Made by a program: the position numbers and the translations under genes
In this document: one piece after another, positions 1 through 10,016 of the stretch
How the letters are laid out: each line of letters begins with the position of its first letter
Position numbering within the stretch: the stretch's first letter is position 1
The notes under the pieces: generated by a model
The model's input: only the letters and a program-made list of their open reading frames with translations
Database searches by the model: none
Told to the model about the DNA's origin: nothing
DNA from: Hoeflea ulvae
GTDB taxonomy: Bacteria; Pseudomonadota; Alphaproteobacteria; Rhizobiales; Rhizobiaceae
Direction: 5' to 3'
Assembly: GCF_026619435.1 (NCBI RefSeq)
Contig: NZ_JAOVZQ010000001.1
Location: forward strand, 1,929,501 to 1,993,500
DNA length: 64,000 nt

Positions 1-1117
1 TCTCGGTAATGCTCAGCAGGGCGAAAATCCCTTCCTGTTTTCGCTCCTCCGGCAGATAGACCAGTCCATTGGCAATCGCATCGGCAGGATGGCGGAAAAG
101 CACCGGTTTGCCGAACACGGTGACGGTGCCGGAATCGGCAGTGGTCAGTCCGAACAGGCATTTGCCCAGTTCGGTCCGTCCCGAGCCGACGAGTCCGCCG
201 ATACCGACGATTTCGCCGCGCCGCAGGTCGAGCGTCACGTCGCTGAACTCGCCCTTGCGGCAGAGTGCCTGGACGTCGAGCACGATGTCATCGGGAATGC
301 TTTCGACCGGCCGGTGCCGGGCAGGCTTGACCTCGCGCCCGGCCATGAAGCTGACCATCTGGTCCTTGCTGGTCTTGCCCGGATCGAGTTCGACCACGTG
401 GTGCCCGTCCCGCAGGACCGTGATGCGCTGCGACAGGTCGAGGATTTCGTCGAGACGGTGAGAGATATAGAAAACCGATTTGCCGCTGTCGCGAAAGCGC
501 CGGATGAACCTGAAGAGCGTGGTGGTTTCGCGCGAAGTCAGCGCGGCCGTCGGCTCGTCGAAAATCAGCACGTCGGCCGAGGTCGAGACGGCTCGGGCGA
601 TCTGCACAAGCTGTTGTTCGGCCTTGCTGAGGTCTCCGGCCCGGCTGTCCGGATCGATGCTGTCGTCGATCTGGTTGAGCGTGGCGATTGCCCTGTCGCG
701 GGTGTGGCGCCAGTCGATTGTGCCGGCACGGCCGACCGATTGCATGCCCAGGGCAATATTTTCGAACACGCTGAGCCGGGGGACCAGGTTGATTTCCTGC
801 GGCGCGATGGCGATTCCGTGCTGCTGGGCCGCGCGCGGGCTGGGAAATGTCACCGGCTGGCCGTTGCACAACAGCGTGCCGGCACTGGGACTGAGCTTGC
901 CGGAGATGATGTTCATCAGCGTGCTCTTGCCGGCGCCGTTCTCGCCGATGACGGCATGGATCTCGCCCTTGCGCAAGGTCAGGCTCACATCGCTCAGCGC
1001 CTGGACGCTGCCGAACCACTTGTCGATGTTCCGGACTTCAAACTGAACCGCGCTGGCGATGTCGTCCTGTCCGGTCCGGGGGTGTGGCAAGACACCCCCG
1101 GAGGTTTCGTCACTCAC
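1..1117 (-). CDS. Sugar ABC transporter ATP-binding protein, RbsA/MglA type (partial, runs off left edge)
   Basis: ATP-hydrolysing cytoplasmic subunit of a ribose/galactose-type sugar importer. About 372 residues are visible; family members have about 500 residues with two fused ATPase domains, so the end lies outside the window. The first domain shows Walker A GENGAGKST, signature DLSKAEQQ and Walker B VLIFDEPTAAL. The second domain begins near residue 260, and its signature is not reached. The start is GTG at 1115-1117, overlapping by 8 bases the end of the binding-protein gene (stop 1110-1112), which implies translational coupling. The permease gene presumably follows beyond the edge. The sugar cannot be deduced. 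Confidence 0.9.
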   Translation of the reverse strand, partial: MSDETSGGVLPHPRTGQDDIASAVQFEVRNIDKWFGSVQALSDVSLTLRKGEIHAVIGENGAGKSTLMNIISGKLSPSAGTLLCNGQPVTFPSPRAAQQHGIAIAPQEINLVPRLSVFENIALGMQSVGRAGTIDWRHTRDRAIATLNQIDDSIDPDSRAGDLSKAEQQLVQIARAVSTSADVLIFDEPTAALTSRETTTLFRFIRRFRDSGKSVFYISHRLDEILDLSQRITVLRDGHHVVELDPGKTSKDQMVSFMAGREVKPARHRPVESIPDDIVLDVQALCRKGEFSDVTLDLRRGEIVGIGGLVGSGRTELGKCLFGLTTADSGTVTVFGKPVLFRHPADAIANGLVYLPEERKQEGIFALLSITE

Positions 1118-2063
1118 CCAACAGGTCCTTGGTCAGGATCTGGGATCCTGTCGAGTGCTCATGCGGTGTGGTGTGATTCTGGTTCTTGGCCACCAGGTAG
1201 CGCACGGTCCAGTAACCGATTTCCCACTGCCGCTGGGCCTTGACGCCGGCGATGACCCCGTCGGAGATGAATTGCAGGGTCTCGGGCAGATCGTCCATGC
1301 CGACGATGGTGATTTCGCCCGCCTTGCCGGCATTCTGCACGGCGCGCGCCGCACCGACGGGATTGGAGGCATTGGAGCCAAAGATCCCCTTGAGGTTCGG
1401 ATTGGCCTGCAGGGCGTTCTCCGTCAGGTTCACGGCCTTTTCCAGGCTGTCGTCATCGGGTTGTTCGAAGACGATCTTGATGTCGGGATAATTGGCAATG
1501 GTTTCCTTGAAGCCCTTCACCCGGGCGGCGTGGTTGGTTGCGGTCAGGCTGCCGGACAGGATGCCCACTTCGCCGGCGCCGCCAATCTTGTCGGCGAGGA
1601 AATCCGCAAGGTCGGCACCGTCCTGATAATCGCCCTTGTGGCCGACAAAGTCGAAATCGTCCGAGCAGAAGGTGTCGAAGGTCATCACATGGACACCTGC
1701 AGCCACGGCTTCGCCGAGCAATTGCACATTGGTCGCGGGATCAAGGCAGGACACCGCCAGTCCATCGGGATGACGGCCGATATTGGTCTCGATGCGACGG
1801 TTGTGATCCGCGACATCAGCCTGCGGCGGCGAATCCCAGACCACTTCGACCGTGATTCCCTGTTCCGCCAGTTCCTCGGCAGCCTTGGTGGCGCCGGCGG
1901 CAACGACTTCGTACCAGGGATGCACCACTTTCGGGATGATGACGATCTGGAGCGGCTTGTCGATCGGCTTGATGAGGCTGCCCTGATCGAATGCAAAAGC
2001 CTGGCCTCCCGTAAGGGATGCCAACAACACGCCGCATGCGAGCATTGAATTGAACTTGTTCAT
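1110..2063 (-). CDS. Sugar ABC transporter substrate-binding protein, RbsB-like (Peripla_BP_4)
   Basis: Periplasmic binding protein of about 317 residues delivering a sugar-like ligand to the importer encoded downstream. The N-terminus MNKFNSMLACGVLLASLTGG followed by QAFAFDQG is a classic Sec signal peptide. The mature part has the repeated Rossmann-like layout of the RbsB/LacI fold, with the segments GLAVSCLDP, GILSGS and ITIVGMDD. The frame could start further upstream, but ATG at 2061-2063 has an AGGAGAAGGAT ribosome-binding site and gives the signal peptide. It is the first gene of the operon. The preceding 512-base intergenic region carries a leader stem-loop and a direct repeat described separately. 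Confidence 0.9.
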   Translation of the reverse strand: MNKFNSMLACGVLLASLTGGQAFAFDQGSLIKPIDKPLQIVIIPKVVHPWYEVVAAGATKAAEELAEQGITVEVVWDSPPQADVADHNRRIETNIGRHPDGLAVSCLDPATNVQLLGEAVAAGVHVMTFDTFCSDDFDFVGHKGDYQDGADLADFLADKIGGAGEVGILSGSLTATNHAARVKGFKETIANYPDIKIVFEQPDDDSLEKAVNLTENALQANPNLKGIFGSNASNPVGAARAVQNAGKAGEITIVGMDDLPETLQFISDGVIAGVKAQRQWEIGYWTVRYLVAKNQNHTTPHEHSTGSQILTKDLLGE

Positions 2064-2126
2064 ATCCTTCTCCTTGCAGAACTGGCCTGAACCTTGCGTG
2101 GTTTCGGGCCGGGTTGTTGTTGAACA

Positions 2127-2154
2127 TTTCAGCCAGGGAAGTGCCCGGCTGAAA
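2127..2154 (-). promoter_or_regulatory. Stem-loop or palindrome in the leader of the sugar-binding-protein gene
   Basis: TTTCAGCC and GGCTGAAA form perfect 8-bp arms, extended by GGG/CCC with one bulged A around the loop AAGTG. It lies 64 bases upstream of the start codon. No T-run follows on the minus strand, so it does not look like a terminator. It could be a repressor operator or an mRNA structure. The function is inferred. Confidence 0.4.
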
Positions 2155-2388
2155 AAGTACCTTGCTGTTGCCGTGACGGTGCAGAGGGTCAGCTCGAAGA
2201 AACGAGGTGAGCCGGACAATGTATGAAACAAGTGGCAACGGGCAGGTGTAGAAGCGAGCTGCCGGAAGCATCATGGCCGCAGAGGCGGTCAAGAATGGTC
2301 GCGCAGCGTGCCCCCGCAAAATTTGATCTGACTCCCCCAGACGAACTCTTCGGATCGACAGATTTGCATGAGCCGCATCTTTTTTCAA

Positions 2389-2418
2389 TTGTTTTCGGGT
2401 GTTGTCAGTTGTCTTCGG
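2389..2418. promoter_or_regulatory. Direct repeat TTGTYTTCGG, possible DeoR-type operator
   Basis: TTGTTTTCGG at 2389-2398 and TTGTCTTCGG at 2409-2418 are spaced exactly 20 bases start to start, so they face the same side of the helix. They lie in the 512-base noncoding stretch (2064-2575) before the sugar-importer operon. TTCG-rich direct repeats are typical of DeoR-family operators, and this family often controls sugar importers. No such regulator is visible in the window. The rest of the stretch holds only a short open frame (2223-2456) that I do not consider real. Confidence 0.35.
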
Positions 2419-2575
2419 ATTTCCGGCAAATCCGGCTGATCAACGATAGGATTTGATGGGCATCAAGGGAAATGGAAGCAAGTGCGTGGGCGTTTGGATG
2501 CGGTCTGCCGCTTGGGCATGGCGCACCCCTGGCCAGATTGAGGCTGAAAGGCTTGTGGTTCTCGCGGAAGTCCGC

Positions 2576-3031
2576 CTACCAGAAGCGTCCTGCCGTGGCG
2601 ACGGTGATGACCAGCACTCCGAGGGTCAGATTGACTGCCACGATCTTGCGGATGGTGGCGAGGCCTGCGGCGGCATCGGCCGTCGCGCCACTGTCGACGG
2701 CCTTCTTGAAACGCTGCCAGGGGCGCATCACCAGATAGAGATAGATCACCAGCATCACCAGGCCGAGGCCTTCCATGATGTGGACATAGGCCGGCGCGTT
2801 CGATGAGCTCTTGTAGATCCCGAACATCATCATGTAGCCGCTGAGGATCAGCACCAGCGCGGCAACGCCGGCCCAGGGCAGGAAGGTGGCAAACACCCGC
2901 CGCCACAGTCCCAGCCGTTGCGGCGCGTCCAGCGCCCCGGCTGCGGGCCTGAGCACCAGATAGGCAAAGGCCATGCCGCCGACCCAGAACACCGCCGACA
3001 GCACATGTGCAGCTAACAAGATCATCATCAT
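2576..3031 (-). CDS. CopD-family small integral membrane protein
   Basis: A 151-residue membrane protein with four predicted helices (about residues 3-25, 50-72, 85-105 and 127-148). The N-terminal helix LLAAHVLSAVFWVGGMAFAY has the His and WxGGM pattern of CopD/DUF2269-like proteins; a second His is in HIMEGLGLVM. Family members are associated with copper or haem handling in the inner membrane, but the precise role here is unknown. The start has three consecutive ATG codons preceded by GGGAG. It is followed on the same strand, 100 bases upstream, by a DUF302 gene, so the two may be co-transcribed. Confidence 0.75.
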   Translation of the reverse strand: MMMILLAAHVLSAVFWVGGMAFAYLVLRPAAGALDAPQRLGLWRRVFATFLPWAGVAALVLILSGYMMMFGIYKSSSNAPAYVHIMEGLGLVMLVIYLYLVMRPWQRFKKAVDSGATADAAAGLATIRKIVAVNLTLGVLVITVATAGRFW

Positions 3032-3131
3032 TGTCTGAAACTCCCAGTCAGGCCTATCAGCCCTGTCCGGACCGCCAGGTCAAGCGGCATCATTGTTGCC
3101 GGGGCACGGCCAAACAGCGCTCGCTGTGCGA

Positions 3132-3521
3132 TCAGATTGCCTCGACGGCCTGGCTCAGCATGTCGCGCACAGTGCCGGCGACGGAATGCAGCGTCTCGTT
3201 GGGGATGGCCTGCATTGACGCAACGGGGTCGATGGCGCTGACCATGACGTCGCCATCGGGCAGTGACCGGACGATGACATTGCAGGGCAGCATGGCGCCG
3301 ACCCGCGGCTCGATCCCGATGGCTTGATGGGCCATGCCCGGATTGCAGGCGCCGAGAATGAGGTAGTTGTCCATATCGGCGTCGATCTTCTTCTTCATCG
3401 TCGCCTTGACGTCGATTTCGGTCAGCACGCCGAACCCCTTGTCCGCAAGTGCAGCGCGGGTTCGCTCGACGACGGCCTCAAAACTGTCGCCAGTGAAAAT
3501 GCGGTCGATCGTGTAGCTCAT
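3132..3521 (-). CDS. DUF302 domain-containing protein
   Basis: A 129-residue soluble protein of the DUF302 family (TT1751-like fold). Diagnostic segments are FEAVVERTRAALADKGFGVL near the N-terminus, then YLILGACNP and the LPCNVIVR strand. There is no signal peptide. The biochemical role of DUF302 proteins is not established; they often occur with redox or metal-related genes, and here the neighbour is a CopD-like membrane protein. The start ATG at 3519-3521 has an AGGAGAGC ribosome-binding site. Confidence 0.85.
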   Translation of the reverse strand: MSYTIDRIFTGDSFEAVVERTRAALADKGFGVLTEIDVKATMKKKIDADMDNYLILGACNPGMAHQAIGIEPRVGAMLPCNVIVRSLPDGDVMVSAIDPVASMQAIPNETLHSVAGTVRDMLSQAVEAI

Positions 3522-3667
3522 GGTCTGCTCTCCTGTGTCTCATATAGGATGAGCACTATGTGAGACCGGAAGGTGGCAATCGCAAGGCGCCGGGCGGGGC
3601 AAGCCGGCGGCCATGCACACCGGGCAGGGGCCGGGACTACAACTGCCGTCCCGGCCGGGCCGACAAA

Positions 3668-5110
3668 TCAGGTCTGGGTGCCGCCGACCGTCATGGCGTT
3701 CATCAGCAGATGCGGCTGGCCGACGCCGACCGGAACGGTCTGCCCGGCCTTGCCGCACATGCCGATGCCGGTGTCGAGTGCCGAATCATTGCCGACCATC
3801 GAGATCCGCTGCATGGCTTCGGGACCGTTTCCGATCAGCATGGCGCCGGTCACCGGCGCGCCGATCTTGCCGTTTTCGATCATATAGGCCTCGGTGCAGC
3901 CGAAGACGAACTTGCCCGAGGTGATGTCGACCTGGCCGCCGCCGAAGGATACGGCATAGAGGCCCTTTTTCACCGAGGCGATCATCTCTTCCGGGGTCTT
4001 GTCGCCCGAGAGCATGTAGGTGTTGGTCATCCGCGGCATCGGCTGATGCGCATAGGACTGGCGCCGTCCGTTGCCGGTGGCCTTCATGCCCATCAGCCGG
4101 GCGTTCTGCCGGTCCTGCATGTAGCCCACCAGGATGCCGTCCTCGATCAGCACATTGTAGCCCGACGGCGTGCCCTCGTCGTCGACAGACAGCGATCCGC
4201 GGCGTCCTTCGATGGTGCCGTCATCCACCACGGTGACGCCCTTTGACGCCACCCGTTCGCCCAGAAGCCCGGCAAAGGCCGAGGTCTTCTTGCGGTTGAA
4301 ATCGCCTTCCAGGCCATGGCCGACGGCTTCGTGCAGCATCACCCCGGGCCAGCCTGCGCCAAGCACCACATCCATGGCGCCTGCCGGGGCAGGGACGGCG
4401 TCGAGATTGACCAGCGCCTGCCGCAAGGCCTCGTCCGCGCCATGGCGCCAGCTTTCATCGGTCAGGAAGTCGCCGAACAGCTTGCGCCCGCCCATGCCGA
4501 AGGAGCCGGTTTCCTGCCGGTCGCCGACGCCGGCGACGACGGAAATGTTGAGCCGGGTCAGCGGGCGCACATCGCGTACCCGGTGGCCGTCGGCGCGCAG
4601 GATCTCGACGACCTGCCAGTTGGCGCCGACCGACACCGAGACCTGGCGGACGCGCTCGTCCTTGTTGCGCAGGTAGTGATCGATGCTCTGCAGCAGCTTG
4701 ACCTTGTCCTCAAACCCCGGCGTGGCAAGCGGGTTGTCTGCGGTGTAAAGCAGCTTGTTGGTGCGCTGCGGCGCTTCGGAATAGGTGCCGGTCGCGCCAC
4801 GGGTGACAGCGGAGACCGCGTCGGCTGCGCGCATCAGCGCGGCTTCCGAGAATTCGCCGGCATGGGCATATCCCGACGTTTCGCCCAGCACGGAGCGCAA
4901 CCCGAAACCCTTGTCGGTCGAGTAGGAGCCGGATTTCAGCTTGCCATTGTCAAACAGAAGCGATTCGGTTTCTTCGTATTCAAGGAAAAGCTCGCCATCC
5001 TCGGCGCCCCGAAGCGCGTCGGCAACGATCCGCTCCACTTTGGCCTCCGATACGTCGAACTGACTGGCGAGTGGGTCCTGCATGGCTGTGTCCAATTCTG
5101 ATGCGATCAT
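3668..5110 (-). CDS. tldD: Metalloprotease TldD
   Basis: Cytoplasmic TldD subunit of the TldD/TldE(PmbA) zinc protease, which trims unfolded peptides and matures modified peptides such as microcins. It has 480 residues, the usual family length. The zinc-site motif HEAVGHGLEGD lies around residue 261 of the protein, and the C-terminal half has the conserved GGGQVDITSGKFVFGCTEA block. No pmbA/tldE gene is in the window, which is common because the two genes are usually unlinked. It lies upstream of the IalB-like gene and oxidase operon, the order seen in many Rhizobiales. Confidence 0.95.
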   Translation of the reverse strand: MIASELDTAMQDPLASQFDVSEAKVERIVADALRGAEDGELFLEYEETESLLFDNGKLKSGSYSTDKGFGLRSVLGETSGYAHAGEFSEAALMRAADAVSAVTRGATGTYSEAPQRTNKLLYTADNPLATPGFEDKVKLLQSIDHYLRNKDERVRQVSVSVGANWQVVEILRADGHRVRDVRPLTRLNISVVAGVGDRQETGSFGMGGRKLFGDFLTDESWRHGADEALRQALVNLDAVPAPAGAMDVVLGAGWPGVMLHEAVGHGLEGDFNRKKTSAFAGLLGERVASKGVTVVDDGTIEGRRGSLSVDDEGTPSGYNVLIEDGILVGYMQDRQNARLMGMKATGNGRRQSYAHQPMPRMTNTYMLSGDKTPEEMIASVKKGLYAVSFGGGQVDITSGKFVFGCTEAYMIENGKIGAPVTGAMLIGNGPEAMQRISMVGNDSALDTGIGMCGKAGQTVPVGVGQPHLLMNAMTVGGTQT

Positions 5111-5340
5111 GAGATTGTATATAGGTGATCGGGCAGCGATTGAAACATGACCCGCAAACCGGCGGAGAAATTCATCCCCGGAAACGGCCGGCCATCCGCG
5201 CAGGGGTGACGCGCGAAACCATCTGTCCGGGATCCGGCCGCGGGCTGGCCGGGCACAAGGGGTGCCGAAGGCGCGCGAATGGTGTCGCCGATCTCGCCTG
5301 AAAGTCAGTTACGGCCGGTGTGCCTGCATGCGCACTGAAA

Positions 5341-5871
5341 TCACGGCAGTGCCGCGTAGCCTTCGGTGAAGCCCGAGAGATCGACCGGGATACCGATGCC
5401 TTCCTCGGGTGTCTGGAACACGATGAAGGTTGCCGTGGTGCCGCCGCGCAGCGTGGTAAGCAGGGTTTCGTCGAGCACCACCTCGGCATAGCAGCCATCG
5501 GAGAAGCAGCGGACGAAATAGGCCCGGCCGATATCCTTGCCGTCGACATTGAGCCCGAGGCCGGAGGGAAGCAGCACGCCCAGCGGCGCCAGCACCCGCA
5601 GGATTCGCGCCTGTTGGTCGGCGGTCTTGAGCACCACCACGGAAAGTCCGACTTCCGGCCGGTCATCAGCGATGACATTCTGCATCAGGGCGCATTGCTC
5701 GCCGGGCGCGCCGGCGGGTGTGTCGCAGACGATCGACCAGGACCCGTGCGAGGACTTGACCTTGCCGGCCTGCTGGGCCGCTGCCTGGGTTGCAAGCGCC
5801 ACGGGAGCCGCGAGCATCAGGCTGGCCAGAAAGGCTGCTCTGGCAGGGTTCGATTTCGGTGCAAATGCCAT
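5341..5871 (-). CDS. Invasion-associated locus B (IalB) family protein
   Basis: A secreted protein of 176 residues with a Sec signal peptide (residues 1 to about 34, ending LATQAAAQQ). The IalB-like domain shows the typical SSHGSWSIVCDTP start and the cysteines in EQCALMQ, FVRCFSDGCYAE. IalB of Bartonella is linked to host-cell entry, but the family is widespread in free-living Rhizobiales, where its role is unknown. The frame is open further upstream; I choose ATG 5869-5871 because GGAG lies 6 bases before it and it begins the signal peptide. It is divergent from the cytochrome oxidase operon. Confidence 0.85.
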   Translation of the reverse strand: MAFAPKSNPARAAFLASLMLAAPVALATQAAAQQAGKVKSSHGSWSIVCDTPAGAPGEQCALMQNVIADDRPEVGLSVVVLKTADQQARILRVLAPLGVLLPSGLGLNVDGKDIGRAYFVRCFSDGCYAEVVLDETLLTTLRGGTTATFIVFQTPEEGIGIPVDLSGFTEGYAALP

Positions 5872-6174
5872 TTGAACTCCACGTAAAGGCCGAATCATCA
5901 GGCTTTTTGTAAATGGGCGGGGCCAAAATGAAACCCTTCACCTGCACTCTCGCCTGTTTTGTACGGCAAAAATACGGCCTGAACACAATCTGGGCCTGTG
6001 AGCAGCCGGTTTTGCCGCCGGCCGGGCCGGCGGATGCGGCCATTGGCTGCCTGAATTGGCCTGCAAACGGGCAACTCCGGCAACACCGCGCAAAAATGCC
6101 GCATGATCAACACGTGACGGCTGTTGCTAGCGGTGTCATTCTGTGGTTTGAAGCCCCGATCATATTGAGGGATT

Positions 6175-6194
6175 CCGTCTGGTCACGCAGACGG
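6175..6194 (+). promoter_or_regulatory. Inverted repeat in the leader of the cytochrome oxidase operon
   Basis: CCGTCTG and CAGACGG are perfect 7-bp arms around GTCACG, ending 24 bases before the ctaC start. The surrounding noncoding stretch (5872-6218, 347 bases) separates the divergent IalB-like gene and the oxidase operon and must hold both promoters. No FNR-type TTGAT-N4-ATCAA box was seen in it. The element could be an operator or a leader hairpin. Confidence 0.4.
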
Positions 6195-6218
6195 TACGAT
6201 ACTCGAGGGAGACTGAAC

Positions 6219-7097
6219 GTGACCAACAAGCTTTCTGCAGGGCTTGCCGCGCTGGTTTCGCTGGGCGCGAGCCCGGCTTTGGCCGCACAGCCGGTTGATT
6301 GGCAAATGGGCTTCCAGCCCGCCGCCACAGGAATCATGACGCAGATCCGCGGTTTTGAGGCCTATACACTTTGGTTCATCGTGCCGATCACGCTGTTCGT
6401 GCTGGCATTGCTGCTCTATGTCATCGTCAAATTCCGCGCCAGCGCCAACCCGGTTCCCTCCAAGACCAGCCACAACTCGCTCATCGAAGTGATCTGGACG
6501 CTTGGCCCGGTGGTGATCCTGCTCGCACTGGCGATCCCGTCCTTCAATCTGCTGACCGCGCAATATTCGCCGCCGGAAGCCGATTACACGGTCAAGGCCA
6601 CCGGATATCAGTGGTACTGGGGTTACGAGTATCAGGACGACGAAGACGCGCTCTCCTTCGATTCGCTGCTGCTGCGCGACGAAGACCGCGCCGACGCCGG
6701 CAAGGAAGACCTGGCGGTCTATCCGCGCCTGCTCACCGTCGACAACGAACTCGTCGTACCGGTCGGCAAGACCGTGCGCGTGCTGGTCACTGCCGCCGAT
6801 GTGCTCCACGCCTTCGCGATGCCGGCTTTCGGCGTCAAGATCGACGCGGTTCCCGGACGTCTCAACGAGACCTGGTTCAAGGCTGAAGTCGAAGGCCTGT
6901 ATTACGGTCAGTGTTCCGAGCTTTGCGGCAAGGACCACGCCTACATGCCGATCGCCATTCGCGTTGTTGACCAAGGCCAATTCGACACCTGGCTCGCCGC
7001 CGCTGCGGATGATGTCGATGCCGCCAACCGCAACTTGCTCGCCGCCATCGAGACCGACGCGAAGTCGGTCGATGTCGCCGCCAACGTCAAGAACTAA
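6219..7097 (+). CDS. ctaC: Cytochrome c oxidase subunit II (aa3 type)
   Basis: Copper-A subunit of the aa3 terminal oxidase, accepting electrons from cytochrome c on the periplasmic side. It has 292 residues: a signal peptide (to about residue 23, ASPALAA), two transmembrane helices (about 45-75 and 90-115) and a cupredoxin domain. The CuA ligands are visible as DVLHAFAMPAFG and CSELCGKDHAYMPIAI (Cys near 232 and 236, then His and Met). The aromatic patch is GYQWYWGYEY. The start is GTG 6219-6221, with GAGGGAG 8 bases upstream; longer ATG starts would add residues lacking signal-peptide features. It opens the oxidase operon. Confidence 0.95.
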   Translation: MTNKLSAGLAALVSLGASPALAAQPVDWQMGFQPAATGIMTQIRGFEAYTLWFIVPITLFVLALLLYVIVKFRASANPVPSKTSHNSLIEVIWTLGPVVILLALAIPSFNLLTAQYSPPEADYTVKATGYQWYWGYEYQDDEDALSFDSLLLRDEDRADAGKEDLAVYPRLLTVDNELVVPVGKTVRVLVTAADVLHAFAMPAFGVKIDAVPGRLNETWFKAEVEGLYYGQCSELCGKDHAYMPIAIRVVDQGQFDTWLAAAADDVDAANRNLLAAIETDAKSVDVAANVKN

Positions 7098-8771
<1,674 letters not shown>

Positions 8772-8794
8772 GACAGCGCAATCAGCGACAATTT

Positions 8795-8824
8795 CCAGGC
8801 CGCCGGGACCATCCGGCGGCCTGG
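8795..8824 (+). other. Intercistronic 12-bp perfect stem-loop between ctaD and ctaB
   Basis: CCAGGCCGCCGG pairs perfectly with CCGGCGGCCTGG around the loop GACCAT. The next bases are CGCATAAAACC, so there is no T-run and a classic terminator is unlikely. It begins 23 bases after the ctaD stop. It may protect the 3' end of ctaCD mRNA or reduce expression of the assembly genes downstream. Confidence 0.6.
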
Positions 8825-8906
8825 CGCATAAAACCCCGGTCACCAAACTCGGGTCCCGACAGTGGGAAGCCCGGGGACCGGGAGATGAAAGAAAGGCAGA
8901 TTGCCG

Positions 8907-9854
8907 ATGGCAATGACCAACGAACATGAGGCTCTGACAGCACCAGCTTCCGCGGACATCCTGGAAGGCGATGCGGGCGATTTCTTCGCCCTGCTCAAGC
9001 CGCGGGTGATGTCGCTGGTCGTCTTCACGGCCCTGGTCGGTCTGCTCATGGCGCCGGGCGAGATCCATCCGGTGATCGGCTTCATCGCGATCCTGTCGAT
9101 CGCCGTGGGCGCCGGCGCATCGGGCGCGCTCAACATGTGGTATGATGCCGACATCGACATCCTGATGGCCCGCACCGCCAAGCGGCCGGTTCCCGCTGGG
9201 CGGATTTCCGCCGACACCACGCTCGCCTTCGGCCTGTTCCTGTCGGTGTTTTCGGTGGCCACCCTTGGCCTGATGGTCAATCTGCTGTCGGCCGGTCTGC
9301 TGGCCTTCACCATCTTTTTCTACGCCGTGGTCTACACGATGTGGCTCAAGCGCTCGACGCCGCAGAACATCGTCATCGGCGGTGCTGCAGGCGCCTTTCC
9401 GCCGATGATCGGCTGGGCCTGCGTGACCAATTCGATCTCGCTGGAAAGCATCGCGCTGTTTGCCATCATCTTCCTCTGGACGCCTGCGCATTTCTGGGCG
9501 CTGGCGCTGTTCAAGTCGGATGACTACGGGCGCGCCGGCATTCCGATGCTGCCCAATGTGTCGGGCGAACGCACCACCAAGCACCAGATCGTGCTCTATG
9601 CGGTGCTGACGGCGATCAGCGGCGTTGTGCCGACCATCATGGGCTTTGCCGGCATCGCCTATGGCGTCTTCGCGGCAGTCCTTGGTCTGGCCTTCATCTG
9701 GTATTCCGTGCAGGTCTGGCGCATGGCCGACGGGGACGCCAAGATGGTTCCGGCAAAGAAGCTGTTTGCCTATTCGCTGCTTTATCTCTTCGCCATTTTC
9801 TCGGCCTTGCTGGCCGATGCACTCGTCACCAAATTCATCGGCATGGGTGCTTGA
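8907..9854 (+). CDS. ctaB: Protoheme IX farnesyltransferase (haem O synthase)
   Basis: Integral membrane prenyltransferase of the UbiA superfamily converting haem B to haem O, the first step to the haem A used by this oxidase. It has 315 residues and nine predicted helices. Diagnostic motifs are [14 protein letters not shown] at the start, the Asp-rich [15 protein letters not shown], and [16 protein letters not shown]. The ATG at 8907 follows AAAGG at about 9 bases; a TTG 6 bases upstream is in frame but less likely. It lies between ctaD and the other assembly genes, as usual in alphaproteobacteria. Confidence 0.95.
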   Translation: MAMTNEHEALTAPASADILEGDAGDFFALLKPRVMSLVVFTALVGLLMAPGEIHPVIGFIAILSIAVGAGASGALNMWYDADIDILMARTAKRPVPAGRISADTTLAFGLFLSVFSVATLGLMVNLLSAGLLAFTIFFYAVVYTMWLKRSTPQNIVIGGAAGAFPPMIGWACVTNSISLESIALFAIIFLWTPAHFWALALFKSDDYGRAGIPMLPNVSGERTTKHQIVLYAVLTAISGVVPTIMGFAGIAYGVFAAVLGLAFIWYSVQVWRMADGDAKMVPAKKLFAYSLLYLFAIFSALLADALVTKFIGMGA

Positions 9855-9856
9855 TC

Positions 9857-10006
9857 ATGGATGAAATCGAACTCAGCGAAAAGCAGAAGAAGGCACGCCG
9901 CTCGCGTTCGATCGCGCTTGGCGTGGTTCTGGCCTGCCTCGCGGTGCTGTTTTACGTGGTGACGATCATCAAGGTCGGCCCCGGCATCTTGAACCGGCCG
10001 ATGTGA
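9857..10006 (+). CDS. CoxF-like 49-residue single-span membrane protein
   Basis: A very short gene starting two bases after the ctaB stop and ending ten bases before ctaG. It encodes 49 residues: a charged N-terminus ([18 protein letters not shown]), one transmembrane helix (about residues 19-38) and a short tail ending GILNRPM. A small membrane ORF at exactly this position, between ctaB and ctaG, is a conserved feature of rhizobial oxidase operons and is often called CoxF; its function is not established. The tight spacing on both sides and the bias of the sequence argue that it is translated. Confidence 0.8.
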   Translation: MDEIELSEKQKKARRSRSIALGVVLACLAVLFYVVTIIKVGPGILNRPM

Positions 10007-10016
10007 GGATAAAGGG

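Noticed and set aside
288..1019. Long minus-strand frame overlapping the RbsA-type gene
   Set aside because: It is an Arg/Pro-rich shadow; the Walker motifs are in the adjacent frame that runs off the left edge.
2223..2456. 77-codon open frame in the gap before the sugar-importer operon
   Set aside because: No domain, odd composition, no ribosome-binding site, and it overlaps the direct repeats that look regulatory.
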